Position numbers and translations under genes: made by a program. A stretch of 64,000 nucleotides of DNA. Origin: Chitinophagaceae bacterium. Its GTDB lineage: Bacteria; Bacteroidota; Bacteroidia; Chitinophagales; Chitinophagaceae. The notes beneath the pieces are model-generated. The model was not told where the DNA came from and did no database searches. It worked only from the letters and a program-made list of their open reading frames with translations. Numbering within the stretch: position 1 is the first letter of the stretch; each line of letters opens with the position of its first letter. Of the stretch, positions 36,371 to 46,366 are shown piece after piece. The DNA is taken from positions 372,001 through 436,000 of the forward strand of contig JADJOC010000009.1 of the NCBI GenBank assembly GCA_016713965.1, given 5' to 3'.

Positions 36371-36490
36371 GCACACAACGTTTTGCAGCTACAAGAAGTT
36401 GGCGATTTTCACCACTAAACTTTGATTACCCACAAAACTGTCATACGAAGCACTAAACCGCCAATTTTTTGTAGGTGCTGTTAGGTGCTG
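36371..36490. other. Integron attC-like hairpin
   Basis: A left arm GCAGCTACAAGAAGTTGGCG (36385-36404) pairs imperfectly, with unpaired bases, with a right arm CGCCAATTTTTTGTAGGTGC (36459-36478). The outer boxes are ACACAAC (36373-36379) and GTTAGGT (36480-36486). The right box fits the attC core GTTRRRY exactly, and the left fits RYYYAAC except at one position. The length of 120 bases fits attC sites. No integrase gene is in the window, so if real it is a solitary site. The rest of 36324-36706 is non-coding. Confidence 0.45.
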
Positions 36491-36706
36491 GCGTTTCTGT
36501 CCACCGTGCTTGTAAACCATTGTCGTTATTGAGTTGTCGTGTCATTGAGTGTCGGCTGTGCGTTGCGTATTTTTTATTTTTTTTAAAGCGTTGGAAATTT
36601 TTTTTAATTCAATTTTTCTTTTGGGTCGGCTTTGCAAGCTCTTTTAAAAACTTTGGTCTGTGCGGTTGCTTGTGCGGTTTTTAAATGTGCTTGCAAAATG
36701 CGTTGG

Positions 36707-37584
36707 CTATTTCTTTCCATAGTAATAATTGTCTGTGTATGAGAAATGAATATTTTGTCCAGCTATGTTTTCGTTTAACTCTTTAATCGGTTGCTTTATG
36801 TTGTCCGTTAAAATAATTAAGCTGTTATATTCATTCTTTAGCCACTGGTATTTTGAATGAACCGATGGAAGCTCAAAAGAATAATCCAAACCGTCTATAA
36901 TTACTTTTCTTGTTTTATCTAAAGCATCTTTTAAAATATCCTCTTTCATTTCCGTCCAAGATTGAACTACTTCAAAATACTTTAACTGATTAAATCCAAT
37001 GCAACCGTCTTTGTCACGTGTTAGATATTGGTGGTAAGGGTATCTATTTCTTTTAGCTTCTAATGGGTAGTTTAATTCTTTAATTAATTTGTCAGACACA
37101 ACAATTCTGGGAAAGGTCGCAAGTTTAGATTCTAAATTGTAGGCATCAATAAATCCTTGTCCTAAAATAATTCCGTTGTCTTGATGAATAATATTTCCGA
37201 TAGTAATTGCACCTCTAAACAAAATTCCTTTCTGAATAATGTAAGAACCGATATATGAAATATTAGCAATTAGGGTAGAGAGAAGGGCGTTTATATCGCC
37301 ATCAGAAATTTTTATTGAAACAATAATTGAATCTGAAAGCAGGTGCAACTTGATTTGTTTGATAAATCAAAATTAGCAAGCCCTTTCTTTTGAGCATCTT
37401 CTTCAATTTCAATTGTTTTTAAATTCCAACTTTCAGGCTTTTCCCAATTTTTAAAGTAGTTAATTACTTCATAGATTTTTTTCGAGTGTGGCAGGATTTT
37501 TTCAGAATCCTTTATCAATTCTCTAAATCCAAGAATGTCTATGAATGCAATTATTCGTTTCTCGTATTTTAAATTTTCGTTCAT
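36707..37584 (-). CDS. Possible class III nucleotidyl-cyclase-fold protein, frame broken once
   Basis: Two frames join across a break between about 37349 and 37366; one base added restores a 292-residue protein. Its N-terminus has RIIAFIDILGF (Asp16), like the first metal motif (FADIxGF) of class III cyclases. After the break LHLLSDSIIVSI resembles the second metal motif. A middle segment (GAITIGNIIHQDNGIILGQGF, then the ESKLATFPRIVVS segment) fits the same fold. I do not see the substrate-selecting residues well enough to name a nucleotide. Its ATG overlaps the stop of the MmeI-like gene (ATGA), implying translational coupling. Other nucleotide-binding ferredoxin-fold families remain possible. 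Confidence 0.55.
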
Positions 37585-40316
37585 TTTTTCTTTTTCACTT
37601 TCTCTTTTGTAAAAAGGTCTGCCGTATATTTTTCGTATAGTTCAAATAAAAACTCCATTCGTTTCGCTTCCGTTGTAAATTGTTGCGAACGATAAGCCAA
37701 GTCAACGGCTTTGTCCAATTCATTATGTGCTTTTACCAATGCAGGTGGCATTGTCAATGGGTCGTATAGGTCAGCAAGAGAACTGTTTGGAAAATCAAGT
37801 CTTGCATCTAAAACCTTCTGTGTTGCCGTTTCAATTCCAGTAATTTGTTTTTCCGTAATATTGTCTGGCCAAGGATAATTGTTGTAAACAATATCCTTAG
37901 AGTAACGAAAATCACTTTTTAAACGACCGCAAATATATTTTACCCAAGCCATATGCATCTTAGACATTAGAATACCAAAATGATATTAATTTCCATTTGG
38001 GATTGACATACAAGTGTCGCTAACAATGGAATTTTTATCAAAAAAACCAAATGGGATATAAGGTCTATTTTCAGATGAAACACGAGGAACAACAATAAAT
38101 GTTTCAGGTCTATTTCGGTCGCGAAATAAAGTTGGTGCTGTTGCAAATTTCTGTGTTGAAGGAGCAACGCTGTCTAAACGAAATTTCTTAACCAAGTCAG
38201 CTCTTTTCAAGATTTCGGGCATTTGTTTTAATTCATTTGGCTCTGCATCAACAAGCCATAAGCACCATCTTTTTTTTCCATTTAGAAATTCATACGCTGA
38301 TATTAACGGTAAAATATATTTTTCTGCTTTAGGTTCTTTTTGCAGAAATTCCGTTTTGTCTTCGTCTGATAATAGTAAGTGTCCTCCGTCTAATGGCATA
38401 TTTCCGAAACTCATTTTAGGAACATTACAAAGTGGATTTGTCCTTTTAGTTATCAAAATATCTTTTGCATCTACTAAAAACGGATTGATATTTTTTACTT
38501 TTATTTCGTGGGCTTCGCCTTTAATATCTTCATATTCAAAAATGCTTTTGTTATTTGTGTCGTAGTTGGCGAAGCCAACTATCACACAATGAACTGCTGC
38601 ATTTCCTTTAGCTTCATTTCTCCATTTAAAAGTGCGGTGAGCAAAATGAATTTTGATTTTGTATTTATTAAGCATTTGTTCCCAAAGAATACTCGTTTGT
38701 TCGCCTTGAACAATTGAATTTGTAGAAACGAATGCAACTTTAATTTTTGTGCCTTGAATAAATTTGGCTGCTTTAACATACCAGCCTGTAACGTAGTCAA
38801 GAACTCCGCTACTGTCGGCATTCTCAAATTGCTTTACAATTTGGTCACGCTGACTTTGTTTCATTATTTTAGACCCAATGAATGGCGGATTTCCAATGAT
38901 AAAAGAAAGTTCATTTTTTGAAACAATATTTTCCCAGTCTGTTTGCAATGCGTTGCCGTGAACGATTTTTGCGGATTTTTTCAAAGGCAAACGAACAAAG
39001 TATTGTCCAAACTCGTTGCTTATTTGCATATTCATTTGGTGGTCAATAAGCCACATTGCAACTTCGGCAATTCGGGCAGGAAATTCTTCGTATTCTATTC
39101 CATACATCATATCAACATCGAGCCAAATAATATCGCTTACGTCAATTACTCGTTGTCCTGATTTATTTAATGCTCTTAAAATCTCTAATTCTAACAAACG
39201 CAATTCTCGGTAAGTAATTACAAGGAAGTTTCCGCAACCGCAAGCAGGGTCAAGAAATTTTAGTGTGCTTAGTTTTTTATGAAATTCAGGAAGTTTGTTT
39301 TTGTTGTCTTTTATGCTTTCAAACTCTTTCCACAGGTCGTCCAAGAAAAGCGGTTTGATAAGTTTTAAAATGTTGGTTTCGCTTGTGTAATGTGCTCCCA
39401 AGTTTCTGCGTTCCTTTGGGTTCATAACACTTTGAAACATTGAACCGAAAATTGCAGGTGAAATTTTACTCCAGTCAATATAGCAACAGTCTAACAAGGC
39501 TTGTCGCATTTTACTATCGAAACTTGCCGTAGGCAAGTTTTCTTCAAAAAGTTTTCCGTTTACATAAGGGAAGTCGGCAAGTTGCTCGTCAAGATTTTTA
39601 AAACGATTTTCTTTAGCTGTGTTCAGCACTTGAAAAAGTTCTTGCAGTTTTGAAGCAAGGTCGCTTCCGTCTTCTGCTGTCCGCTGTTCTAAATATTCTT
39701 GAAATTGTTGCTTGTTGAAAATTGTCGTGTCTTCTGCAAACAATAAAAATAAAATACGAACCAAATAAACTTCCAACGGATGTCCTGTATATCCAATTTC
39801 TTCAAGTCTGTCGTGAAGTTTACCCATTAACTCCGCTGCTTTAATGTTTGCAGGGTCTTGTTCTTTGTAAACCTTTTTTTGATAACCTAAAATGTAACCG
39901 AAATGCTGAACATTATTTACAAGGTCATTGAGTTTAAATTCTACGGTTTTATCTTCTTCAAGGTCGTAAAGTCTAAAATTTTCAAAGTCGGAAATGAGAA
40001 TGTATTTCGGTAATTCGTGTTGTTTTAGTCCGTGTGTGTATTCTTTGGCTTGTTGGTAGGCTTTGTCAAGGTTTTTGCCCCGACTTTTCATTTCAATTAA
40101 AATTGTTCCTTTCCAAAGCAAGTCAATGTAACCGTCTTTGTCGTCCAGTTTTTTTACTCTGTGTTCAAAGGTCGAAACACGTTTACTGCTGATGCCAAAC
40201 ACATTAAAGAACTCAACTAAAAATGGTTTTGCGTCTGCTTCTTCGTTTGAAGTATCAGCCCATTCTTTTGAGAAATTTAATGCTCTATCTTTTATTTCGT
40301 TCCAGCTTAATGCCAT
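37581..40316 (-). pseudogene. MmeI-like type II restriction-modification protein with in-frame TAA
   Basis: One continuous frame of 912 codons matches MmeI-type combined endonuclease-methyltransferases in length and order. An N-terminal nuclease core has Asp65, Glu75 and Lys77 in GYIDLLWKGTILIEMKSRG. A helical spacer follows. The N6-adenine methyltransferase domain has FLDPACGCGNF at residues 354-364 and NPPF at 476-479. A target-recognition part follows, then the C-terminal domain. A TAA at 37986-37988 splits off the last 128 or so residues, just before YHFGILMSKMHMAW. Relatives have a sense codon there, so a single T-to-A change would suffice. The downstream frame starts with an ATG at 37967 and could be made separately. 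The cyclase-fold gene overlaps its stop. Confidence 0.88.
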
Positions 40317-40467
40317 TCTTAAATTGTCAGGTTGCTAAGGTAATTATTAAAATACCCAATGTCATCCTGTGCGTTGGCAAAAAATGGCTCTTTTGGTTTT
40401 GCGAAGCGTTGGCTTGTGTGTCGGGCAAAACCAAATGTGCCAAACGTGCGGTTGGCTAAAATTTTTT

Positions 40468-40555
40468 TCGTCCCAGCGGGATTTTCGGTACGAAACCCCG
40501 ATGCCAAAATACTTCTCTAACTTTATTACAACCACTTTATTTTTATAAAAATGAT
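40468..40555. repeat. Family C repeat, partial copy 3
   Basis: Sequence from CCAGCGGGATTTTCGGTACG through GAAACCCCGATGCCAAAATAC to the ACAACCACTTTATTTTTATA box matches the left two thirds of copies 1 and 2. The terminal hairpin is missing. The rest of 40317-40586 has no gene. Confidence 0.6.
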
Positions 40556-40586
40556 TTTAATTTTCATCTATAAATTTTGCCTGAAT

Positions 40587-41237
40587 TTAAAATCTGATTT
40601 TCGGCCCAAAACCTTGATTTGGATTAAACTGATTTGGAAACCTCAGCATATTATCGTGTAAGTCTAAATATTTCAAGTTTTTTAATCCCTGTATTTCTAA
40701 TGGCACTTGTTTAAATCGATTGTTATTGAGGTATAACGACTCTAAATTATTGAGTTGAGAGATATTCTTAGGCAACTTTTTCAACCCGTCATTTTCTATG
40801 TGAAGCGATTTAAGATTAGGTAACTTACTTAAAATAGGAATGTTTTTATCCAATTGAAAATATTTATCATCATTCAAATACAACTCTTCCAGGTTTGACA
40901 ATTCGCTAAAGGTTATAGGCAATACTTTAAAATCATTACCACTTAGATCAAGCACTTTAAGGTTTTTAAGATTGCCTATGCCTTCAGGTATTTTTTTAAA
41001 ACGGTCGTTTTTAAAACTCAAATACTGTAGGTTGGGAAATTTGGACCATACTGAATCTGCCAATTGTATTTTTTGATTGCTCAAATTTAGCCTAAAAACA
41101 TTATCAGGATCTTTTAGGGCTTCGTCTAAACTATTGAATTCTTTGTTAAGCATTGTTGAATCCATTGGTATTTGTGCTTTTACACTTTGAAATAAAAGTG
41201 TAATAAGCAAAAAAAGGACACCTGATTTTTTTATCAT
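40587..41237 (-). CDS. Secreted leucine-rich-repeat protein
   Basis: The 216-residue protein has a signal peptide ending near residue 21 (SVKAQ) and about six leucine-rich repeats of roughly 23 residues, for example NLKNLKVLDLSGNDFKVLP, NLEELYLNDDKYF, NLKSLHIENDGLKKLP and NLESLYLNNNRFKQVP. Such repeats mediate protein binding, and this one is probably exported or surface-exposed. There is no type IX C-terminal sorting domain. It is small for the class and has no partner gene nearby. Confidence 0.88.
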   Translation of the reverse strand: MIKKSGVLFLLITLLFQSVKAQIPMDSTMLNKEFNSLDEALKDPDNVFRLNLSNQKIQLADSVWSKFPNLQYLSFKNDRFKKIPEGIGNLKNLKVLDLSGNDFKVLPITFSELSNLEELYLNDDKYFQLDKNIPILSKLPNLKSLHIENDGLKKLPKNISQLNNLESLYLNNNRFKQVPLEIQGLKNLKYLDLHDNMLRFPNQFNPNQGFGPKIRF

Positions 41238-41335
41238 TATTTTGTTATTTACAATATTATAAGAAGGTTAAATATACTGGCATAATATTTACTTTGCTGA
41301 ATGTTCAATAGCAATTCCACCGATGAACGAATTGA

Positions 41336-41366
41336 TCAATTTATCTTTTATTAAAAGATAAATTGA
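41336..41366. terminator. Hairpin downstream of the fatty-acid oxidation gene
   Basis: TCAATTTATCTTT pairs with AAAGATAAATTGA. It lies 62 bases beyond the stop of the leftward gene at 41428 and is very AT-rich, so its strength is uncertain. Confidence 0.55.
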
Positions 41367-41427
41367 CAAAACCATATTTGCAACGATGATGCTACGAAGA
41401 ACTACAGCTGGTACCAAAATAAATTTT

Positions 41428-43809
41428 CTAATTCCTCAACGGCTTACCACTCTTCAACACAGATTGTATTCTCTCCAAGGTTTTCTTTTCGCCAGTAAGG
41501 CTCAAAAATGCTTCTCTTTCCAGGTCAAGCAAATATTGTTCGCTTACGAGTTGCTGTTCGCTCAAATCACCACCGCACATTACATAAGCCAGTTTTTTAG
41601 CAACAGTTACATCATGGTCAGTCGCATAGTTGGCGGTACGCATACCATTGATGCCGGCCAACATTGCACCCAGTGCAGACCTGCCCAATACTTTTATATC
41701 ATTGCGCTGTACGGGCATTACATAGCCATCATCATATAAATCGAGTACGGCTTGTTTGGCTTCGGCAATCCTGCGGTTTATGTTTATGCTTACTTTATCA
41801 TTGCCTTTTCTGTAAATGCCCAAATCATACGCTTCGTAAGCAGAGGTTGCTACTTTAGCTGTGGCAATATTTAAAAACCTGTTTTGCAAAGTAATGGTTT
41901 CGGGTTCGCCAGGATGCATTTCATCAGCGGCACGTAATACAAACTCTTTTGTACCTGCGCCACCGGGTATTACGCCGATGCCTACTTCTACCAGACCGGT
42001 ATATGTTTCTGCAGCAGCGATAACTTTATCCGCATGGAGGCTCATTTCGCAAGCGCCACCCAATGCTAGTCCATGTGGTGCTACTACGACAGGTATTGAA
42101 GAATACCTTACCCTCATAATAGTATTTTGAAACATGCGGATGGCCATATCTATTTCATCAAAATCCTGCTCTATGGCCAGCATAAATATCATGCCTACAT
42201 TTGCGCCTGCGCTAAAATTGGCACCTTCATTGGCAATTACCAGGCCTTTATATTTCTCCTCTGCAAGTGCAATTGATTTTTGTATCCCTTCCAATACCTC
42301 GCCACCGATGCTTCCCATTTTTGTATACCATTCCAACCCAAGCACATCATTGCCTAAATGGTAAGTGCGGCAGGTGCTGTTTTTCCAAACGGTTTCGTTT
42401 TCAAAATTCTTCATTACAATAAAAGCTTCGCTGCCCGGTAATGACTGGTAAGATTTTGAACTAACGTCATAGTACAAACGCTTACTATTTTCAACTTTAT
42501 AAAAAGTATTTTTGCCACCGGCAATCATTTCTTCTACCCAAGCTGCTACTTGATATCCTGCAGCTTTCATTGCCTCAACTGTTTTTGCCACACCTAAGGC
42601 ATCCCAACTTTCAAAAGCACCTATTTCCCAGCCAAATCCGGCCATCATTCCATCGTCAATCCTGTATATTTCATTAGATATTTCGGGTATGCGATGACTG
42701 ATATAAGCAAACAAACTGTAATGAAACTGGCGATAAAATTCTCCGGCTTTATCCTGGCCTGCACACAATAGTTTTAATCTTTCTTTTACATCTTCTACCG
42801 GCTTTGCTGTTTCCAATGTGGCAAATTTTGATTTCTGCCTTGGGCCATACTCAAAGCTTTGCAAATTCAAAGTAAGGATCTCTTTTTCACCTGGTGCTCC
42901 TTTAATTTTTTTAAAAAAGCCCTGGCCGGTTTTATCGCCCAGCCAATTGTTTTCAATCATTTTATTGAGCCATGCCGGAATGGCAAAAATTTCTTTAGCT
43001 TCATCTTCAGGACAATTATCTGCTACCCCTTTTGCTACTTTTACCAAAGTATCTATACCCACTACATCACCTGTACGGAAAGTGGCCGATTTTGGCCTGC
43101 CGATTACCGGACCTGTTAATGCATCAACTTCGTCTATGCTTAATTGTAATTTATCCATTATGTGCATAATAGACATCATGCTAAAAACCCCAACCCGGTT
43201 GGCAATAAATGCAGGAGTATCTTTACACAAAACAGTTGTTTTGCCTAAATACAGGTCTCCGTAATTCATCAAAAAATCAACTACTTCAGGATCAGTAAAT
43301 GGTGTAGGGATAATCTCTAATAAACGTAAATAACGCGGAGGATTAAAGAAGTGAGTACCGCAAAAATGCTTTTTAAAATCATCACTCCTGCCTTCAGCCA
43401 TCATGTGTATGGGTATACCGGATGTATTGGAAGTAATTAACGTACCCGGTTTCCGGTATTTCTCAACTTCGGTAAAAATGTGTTGCTTAATATCCAGCCT
43501 TTCTACTACAACTTCTATTATCCAATCGTACCCGGCGATATCTTTCATATTATCTGAAAAATTACCAGTCTTGATTCTTTTAATCACATCCTTTGCATAC
43601 ACCGGGGAGGGGTTGCTTTTTAGAGCTGCGGCCAGCGCCTCGTTTACAATTTTATTTTTATCTGCTGGCTTTGCATCAGCAGATAAATCTTTAGGAACAA
43701 TGTCCAATAATAAAACCTGCAAGCCTATTCCTGCAAAATGGCAGGCAATACGGCTTCCCATTACCCCGCTACCCAATACAGCTACTTTTTTGATGGTTCT
43801 CTTAGTCAT
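41428..43809 (-). CDS. 3-hydroxyacyl-CoA dehydrogenase/enoyl-CoA hydratase fusion (FadN-like)
   Basis: The 793-residue protein has an N-terminal NAD-binding 3-hydroxyacyl-CoA dehydrogenase (VAVLGSGVMGSRIACHFA at residues 9-26; catalytic region GTHFFNPPRYLRLLEIIP and CKDTPAFIANRVGVF) and a C-terminal crotonase domain (IANEGANFSAGANVGMIF, APHGLALGGACEMSLHAD, VIPGGAGTKEF). The order dehydrogenase then hydratase, and the length, match Bacillus FadN rather than proteobacterial FadB. It acts in beta-oxidation. No thiolase or acyl-CoA dehydrogenase gene is adjacent, which is less usual. Confidence 0.93.
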   Translation of the reverse strand: MTKRTIKKVAVLGSGVMGSRIACHFAGIGLQVLLLDIVPKDLSADAKPADKNKIVNEALAAALKSNPSPVYAKDVIKRIKTGNFSDNMKDIAGYDWIIEVVVERLDIKQHIFTEVEKYRKPGTLITSNTSGIPIHMMAEGRSDDFKKHFCGTHFFNPPRYLRLLEIIPTPFTDPEVVDFLMNYGDLYLGKTTVLCKDTPAFIANRVGVFSMMSIMHIMDKLQLSIDEVDALTGPVIGRPKSATFRTGDVVGIDTLVKVAKGVADNCPEDEAKEIFAIPAWLNKMIENNWLGDKTGQGFFKKIKGAPGEKEILTLNLQSFEYGPRQKSKFATLETAKPVEDVKERLKLLCAGQDKAGEFYRQFHYSLFAYISHRIPEISNEIYRIDDGMMAGFGWEIGAFESWDALGVAKTVEAMKAAGYQVAAWVEEMIAGGKNTFYKVENSKRLYYDVSSKSYQSLPGSEAFIVMKNFENETVWKNSTCRTYHLGNDVLGLEWYTKMGSIGGEVLEGIQKSIALAEEKYKGLVIANEGANFSAGANVGMIFMLAIEQDFDEIDMAIRMFQNTIMRVRYSSIPVVVAPHGLALGGACEMSLHADKVIAAAETYTGLVEVGIGVIPGGAGTKEFVLRAADEMHPGEPETITLQNRFLNIATAKVATSAYEAYDLGIYRKGNDKVSININRRIAEAKQAVLDLYDDGYVMPVQRNDIKVLGRSALGAMLAGINGMRTANYATDHDVTVAKKLAYVMCGGDLSEQQLVSEQYLLDLEREAFLSLTGEKKTLERIQSVLKSGKPLRN

Positions 43810-43928
43810 AATAAAATTAGTTAGTTAAACAACTATTTTGAATAACGAAGTTAAGGAATACGGATGTAAATTTATTTATAAGAAAACAATGTAGCACAAA
43901 AGGAATATTTTTTATCCCATCTTAAAAA

Positions 43929-46058
43929 CTAATTTACACTGGCACCGGGATTGATATTTTCTTCTGGTTTAATAAAATATAGTTTTCCATTATTATCCTC
44001 AGCCATTAAAATCATTCCATTGCTTTCAATACCACGCATTTTACGTGGAGCAAGGTTGGTTACAACAACTACCTGCTTATCAATAATCTCTTCCGGGGTA
44101 AAATGTAATGCAATTCCGCTTACGATAATTCTTTTCTCAAACCCGAGATCAACTTCCAGTCTTAATAATTTATCTGCTTTTTCAACTTTTGCTGCTGACA
44201 GGATTGTGCCCACTTTTAAGTCTAATTTTGCAAAATCATCAAATACAATTTCTGGTTTTTTATCGGTGGTCAGTTGTCGGTTGTCGGTTATCGGCTTTTC
44301 TTCCACCTTTAATTTTTCGCTTTTAATTTTTAATTTTTCTACCTGCTCAGCTACCTCGGTATCCTCTATTTTTCTAAATAATAATTGTGGCTCACGTAAT
44401 GAATACCCCACACTTAATAATTTTAGTTTTCCAGCATTTTCCCAGTCCAGCATCTTATCTACCACCTTCATCATGTAGCACATTTTTTTTGCTGTAAATG
44501 GCAGAAAAGGATTAATAAAAATTGCCAGGTTAGCCGTTAATTGAAGACAAATATGTAAGCAGTTATCAACAAGCATTTGGGCTTCAGCGGTTAAATTCCC
44601 ATTTTCACCAGTCTGTTTAGCAATTATCCATGGCTCTTTTTTCTGCATGTACTTATTAGCTGCATCAGACAGCATAATCACTTCAAATAAAGCATCCCTG
44701 AATTTATACTGCTCAATCAACTGCTCTATTTTCGTTTTACACCCTTCAATTTCTTTAATGATATTTTTATCTGTATCATCTAATAAGTCCATGTGAAGCA
44801 CCGGCACTTTTCCACCACATAATTTATGCATCAACACAAAAGTGCGGTTTACAAAGTTCCCGAACTTACCTACGATATCGCTGTTCACTGCTTCCTGGAA
44901 TCCCTTCCAGGTAAACTCGCTGTCTTTAGTTTCAGGGGCAATAGCCGTTAAATAATAGCGCAAAGCATCCACCATTTGCTCCCCTCCATTATCTTTCTTT
45001 ACAAAATCGTTTATATAATCTTCCATCTCAATACTCCAGCCACGGCTGGTGCTCATTTTATCCCCTTCCAAATTCATAAACTCATTACTGGGCACATTAT
45101 CAGGCAAAATATTCCCATGCAATTTCAACATTGCCGGGAAAATAATGCAATGAAAAACAATATTATCCTTACCAATAAAATGCACCAGCTTGGTATCTTT
45201 TTCATACCAGTACGGTTTCCAGTCTTTATCATTATCCAAAGCCCATTGCCTGGTAGCACTGATGTAACCAATAGGCGCATCAAACCAAACATACAATACC
45301 TTGCCCTTTGCTTCAGCTACTGGCACTTTCACTCCCCAATCCAGATCCCTGGTAACTGCCCTTGGCTGTAAGCCTGCATCCAGCCAGCTTTTACATTGCC
45401 CCAACACATTAGCCTTCCAATCCCCTTTATGCTCTTGCAATATCCATTGCCATAAAAAATCTTCATGCTTATTTAAAGGCAGATACCAATGGCTGGTTAA
45501 TTTTTTTACAGGTTCATTTCCGCTCAATGTACTCCTGGGATTAATCAATTGTTCCTGGCTTAAAGAGCTGCCACATTTTTCGCACTGGTCACCATAAGCA
45601 TTATCATTGCTGCAAACAGGGCAAGTACCAATAATATACCTGTCTGCTAAAAAAGTATTGGCATCTTCATCAAAATATTGCTCAGTTTCTTTTACTTCCA
45701 AATCTCCTTTTTCATTCAAAGCAGTAAAAAATTCCTGTGCTGTTTCATGATGGATGGGTGATGAAGTTCTGTGATAAATATCAAATGAAATACCTAGGTC
45801 AGCCATATTACTTTTCAGCATGGCATGGTATTTATCAACAATTTCTTTGGGCGTAGTATTCTCTTTCATAGCCTGTATGGTAATGGCGGCACCATGCTCA
45901 TCGCTACCGCACACGTACACTACATCTTTTTGCTGCACTCTCAAATAACGCACATAAATATCTGCAGGCAAATAAGCGCCTGCCAAATGGCCAATATGCT
46001 TAGGCCCGTTGGCATAAGGAAGCGCAGAAGTAATTAAATATCTTTTTGGATTTTTCAT
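43929..46058 (-). CDS. metG: Methionyl-tRNA synthetase
   Basis: The 709-residue enzyme charges tRNA-Met. The class I motifs are LPYANGPKHIGH at the N-terminus and KMSTSRG. The zinc-binding knuckle CPVCSNDNAYGDQCEKCGSS (residues 150-169) is of the four-Cys type. The anticodon-binding domain follows, then a linker, and a C-terminal EMAP/Trbp111-like tRNA-binding domain (FAKLDLKVGTILSAAKVEKADKLLRLEVDLG). The linker near residues 575-600 (LKIKSEKLKVEEK, then ITDNRQLTTDKK) appears to be translated intergenic-repeat DNA. Confidence 0.96.
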   Translation of the reverse strand: MKNPKRYLITSALPYANGPKHIGHLAGAYLPADIYVRYLRVQQKDVVYVCGSDEHGAAITIQAMKENTTPKEIVDKYHAMLKSNMADLGISFDIYHRTSSPIHHETAQEFFTALNEKGDLEVKETEQYFDEDANTFLADRYIIGTCPVCSNDNAYGDQCEKCGSSLSQEQLINPRSTLSGNEPVKKLTSHWYLPLNKHEDFLWQWILQEHKGDWKANVLGQCKSWLDAGLQPRAVTRDLDWGVKVPVAEAKGKVLYVWFDAPIGYISATRQWALDNDKDWKPYWYEKDTKLVHFIGKDNIVFHCIIFPAMLKLHGNILPDNVPSNEFMNLEGDKMSTSRGWSIEMEDYINDFVKKDNGGEQMVDALRYYLTAIAPETKDSEFTWKGFQEAVNSDIVGKFGNFVNRTFVLMHKLCGGKVPVLHMDLLDDTDKNIIKEIEGCKTKIEQLIEQYKFRDALFEVIMLSDAANKYMQKKEPWIIAKQTGENGNLTAEAQMLVDNCLHICLQLTANLAIFINPFLPFTAKKMCYMMKVVDKMLDWENAGKLKLLSVGYSLREPQLLFRKIEDTEVAEQVEKLKIKSEKLKVEEKPITDNRQLTTDKKPEIVFDDFAKLDLKVGTILSAAKVEKADKLLRLEVDLGFEKRIIVSGIALHFTPEEIIDKQVVVVTNLAPRKMRGIESNGMILMAEDNNGKLYFIKPEENINPGASVN
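44256..44343. repeat. Repeat-like DNA inside the metG linker
   Basis: The stretch contains GTCAGTTGTCGGTTGTCGG, then TTATCGGC, then TTTTTCGCTTTTAATTTTTA. This low-complexity pattern resembles intergenic repeats of Bacteroidota and encodes the linker before the tRNA-binding domain. Confidence 0.5.
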
Positions 46059-46091
46059 TTTTTTGTACTTAGCTTTTTATCATTATTCAAC

Positions 46092-46140
46092 ATGGTTGTA
46101 GCCTGCCCTGTCCGAAGGCGGGGTCACTCACTTGTACTTT
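46092..46140. repeat. Dispersed GC-hairpin repeat, family A copy 5
   Basis: Reads GCCTGCCCTGTCCGAAGG followed by CGGGGTCACTCACTTGTAC. The box CACTCACTTGTAC is the complement of that in the copy at 53943. Confidence 0.75.
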
Positions 46141-46171
46141 TTCAGCACTATGCAGCTTTTATTAAAGCAAA

Positions 46172-46204
46172 TACATAGTCAGACCGGAACGGTCAGACTA
46201 TGTA
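46172..46204. repeat. GTCAGACCG hairpin in the metG upstream gap
   Basis: A 15-base arm at 46172-46186 pairs with 46190-46204 around GAA, with one A-A mismatch. It resembles the hairpin at the end of uvrA (18942-18978). Here it lies between two divergent starts, so it is not in an expected terminator position. Confidence 0.6.
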
Positions 46205-46272
46205 ATACTGCAAAAGTACCTAATCACCAGTCAATAAGCAAACTATAGCAGTTAGCCCTTTCTATTAACATA

Positions 46273-46280
46273 TACTTTTG
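46273..46280 (+). promoter_or_regulatory. Possible -7 promoter box TACTTTTG
   Basis: TACTTTTG matches TAnnTTTG and lies 87 bases before the ATG at 46367. The -33 element is not clear. Confidence 0.35.
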
Positions 46281-46366
46281 TGTAATTTCAATAATAATTG
46301 CATCTAAATGTGTACTGTAAAGAAACGTAACATCATCATTACAATATGGTCTAATACTAAATTAAT

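Noticed and set aside
36707..37584. Calling the gene a Pycsar cyclase
   Set aside because: Only two short metal-motif-like segments are visible and no effector gene (TM or TIR type) is next to it.
43951..44478. Long open frame on the plus strand within metG
   Set aside because: It is antisense to a clear metG frame, with low-complexity composition and no motif.
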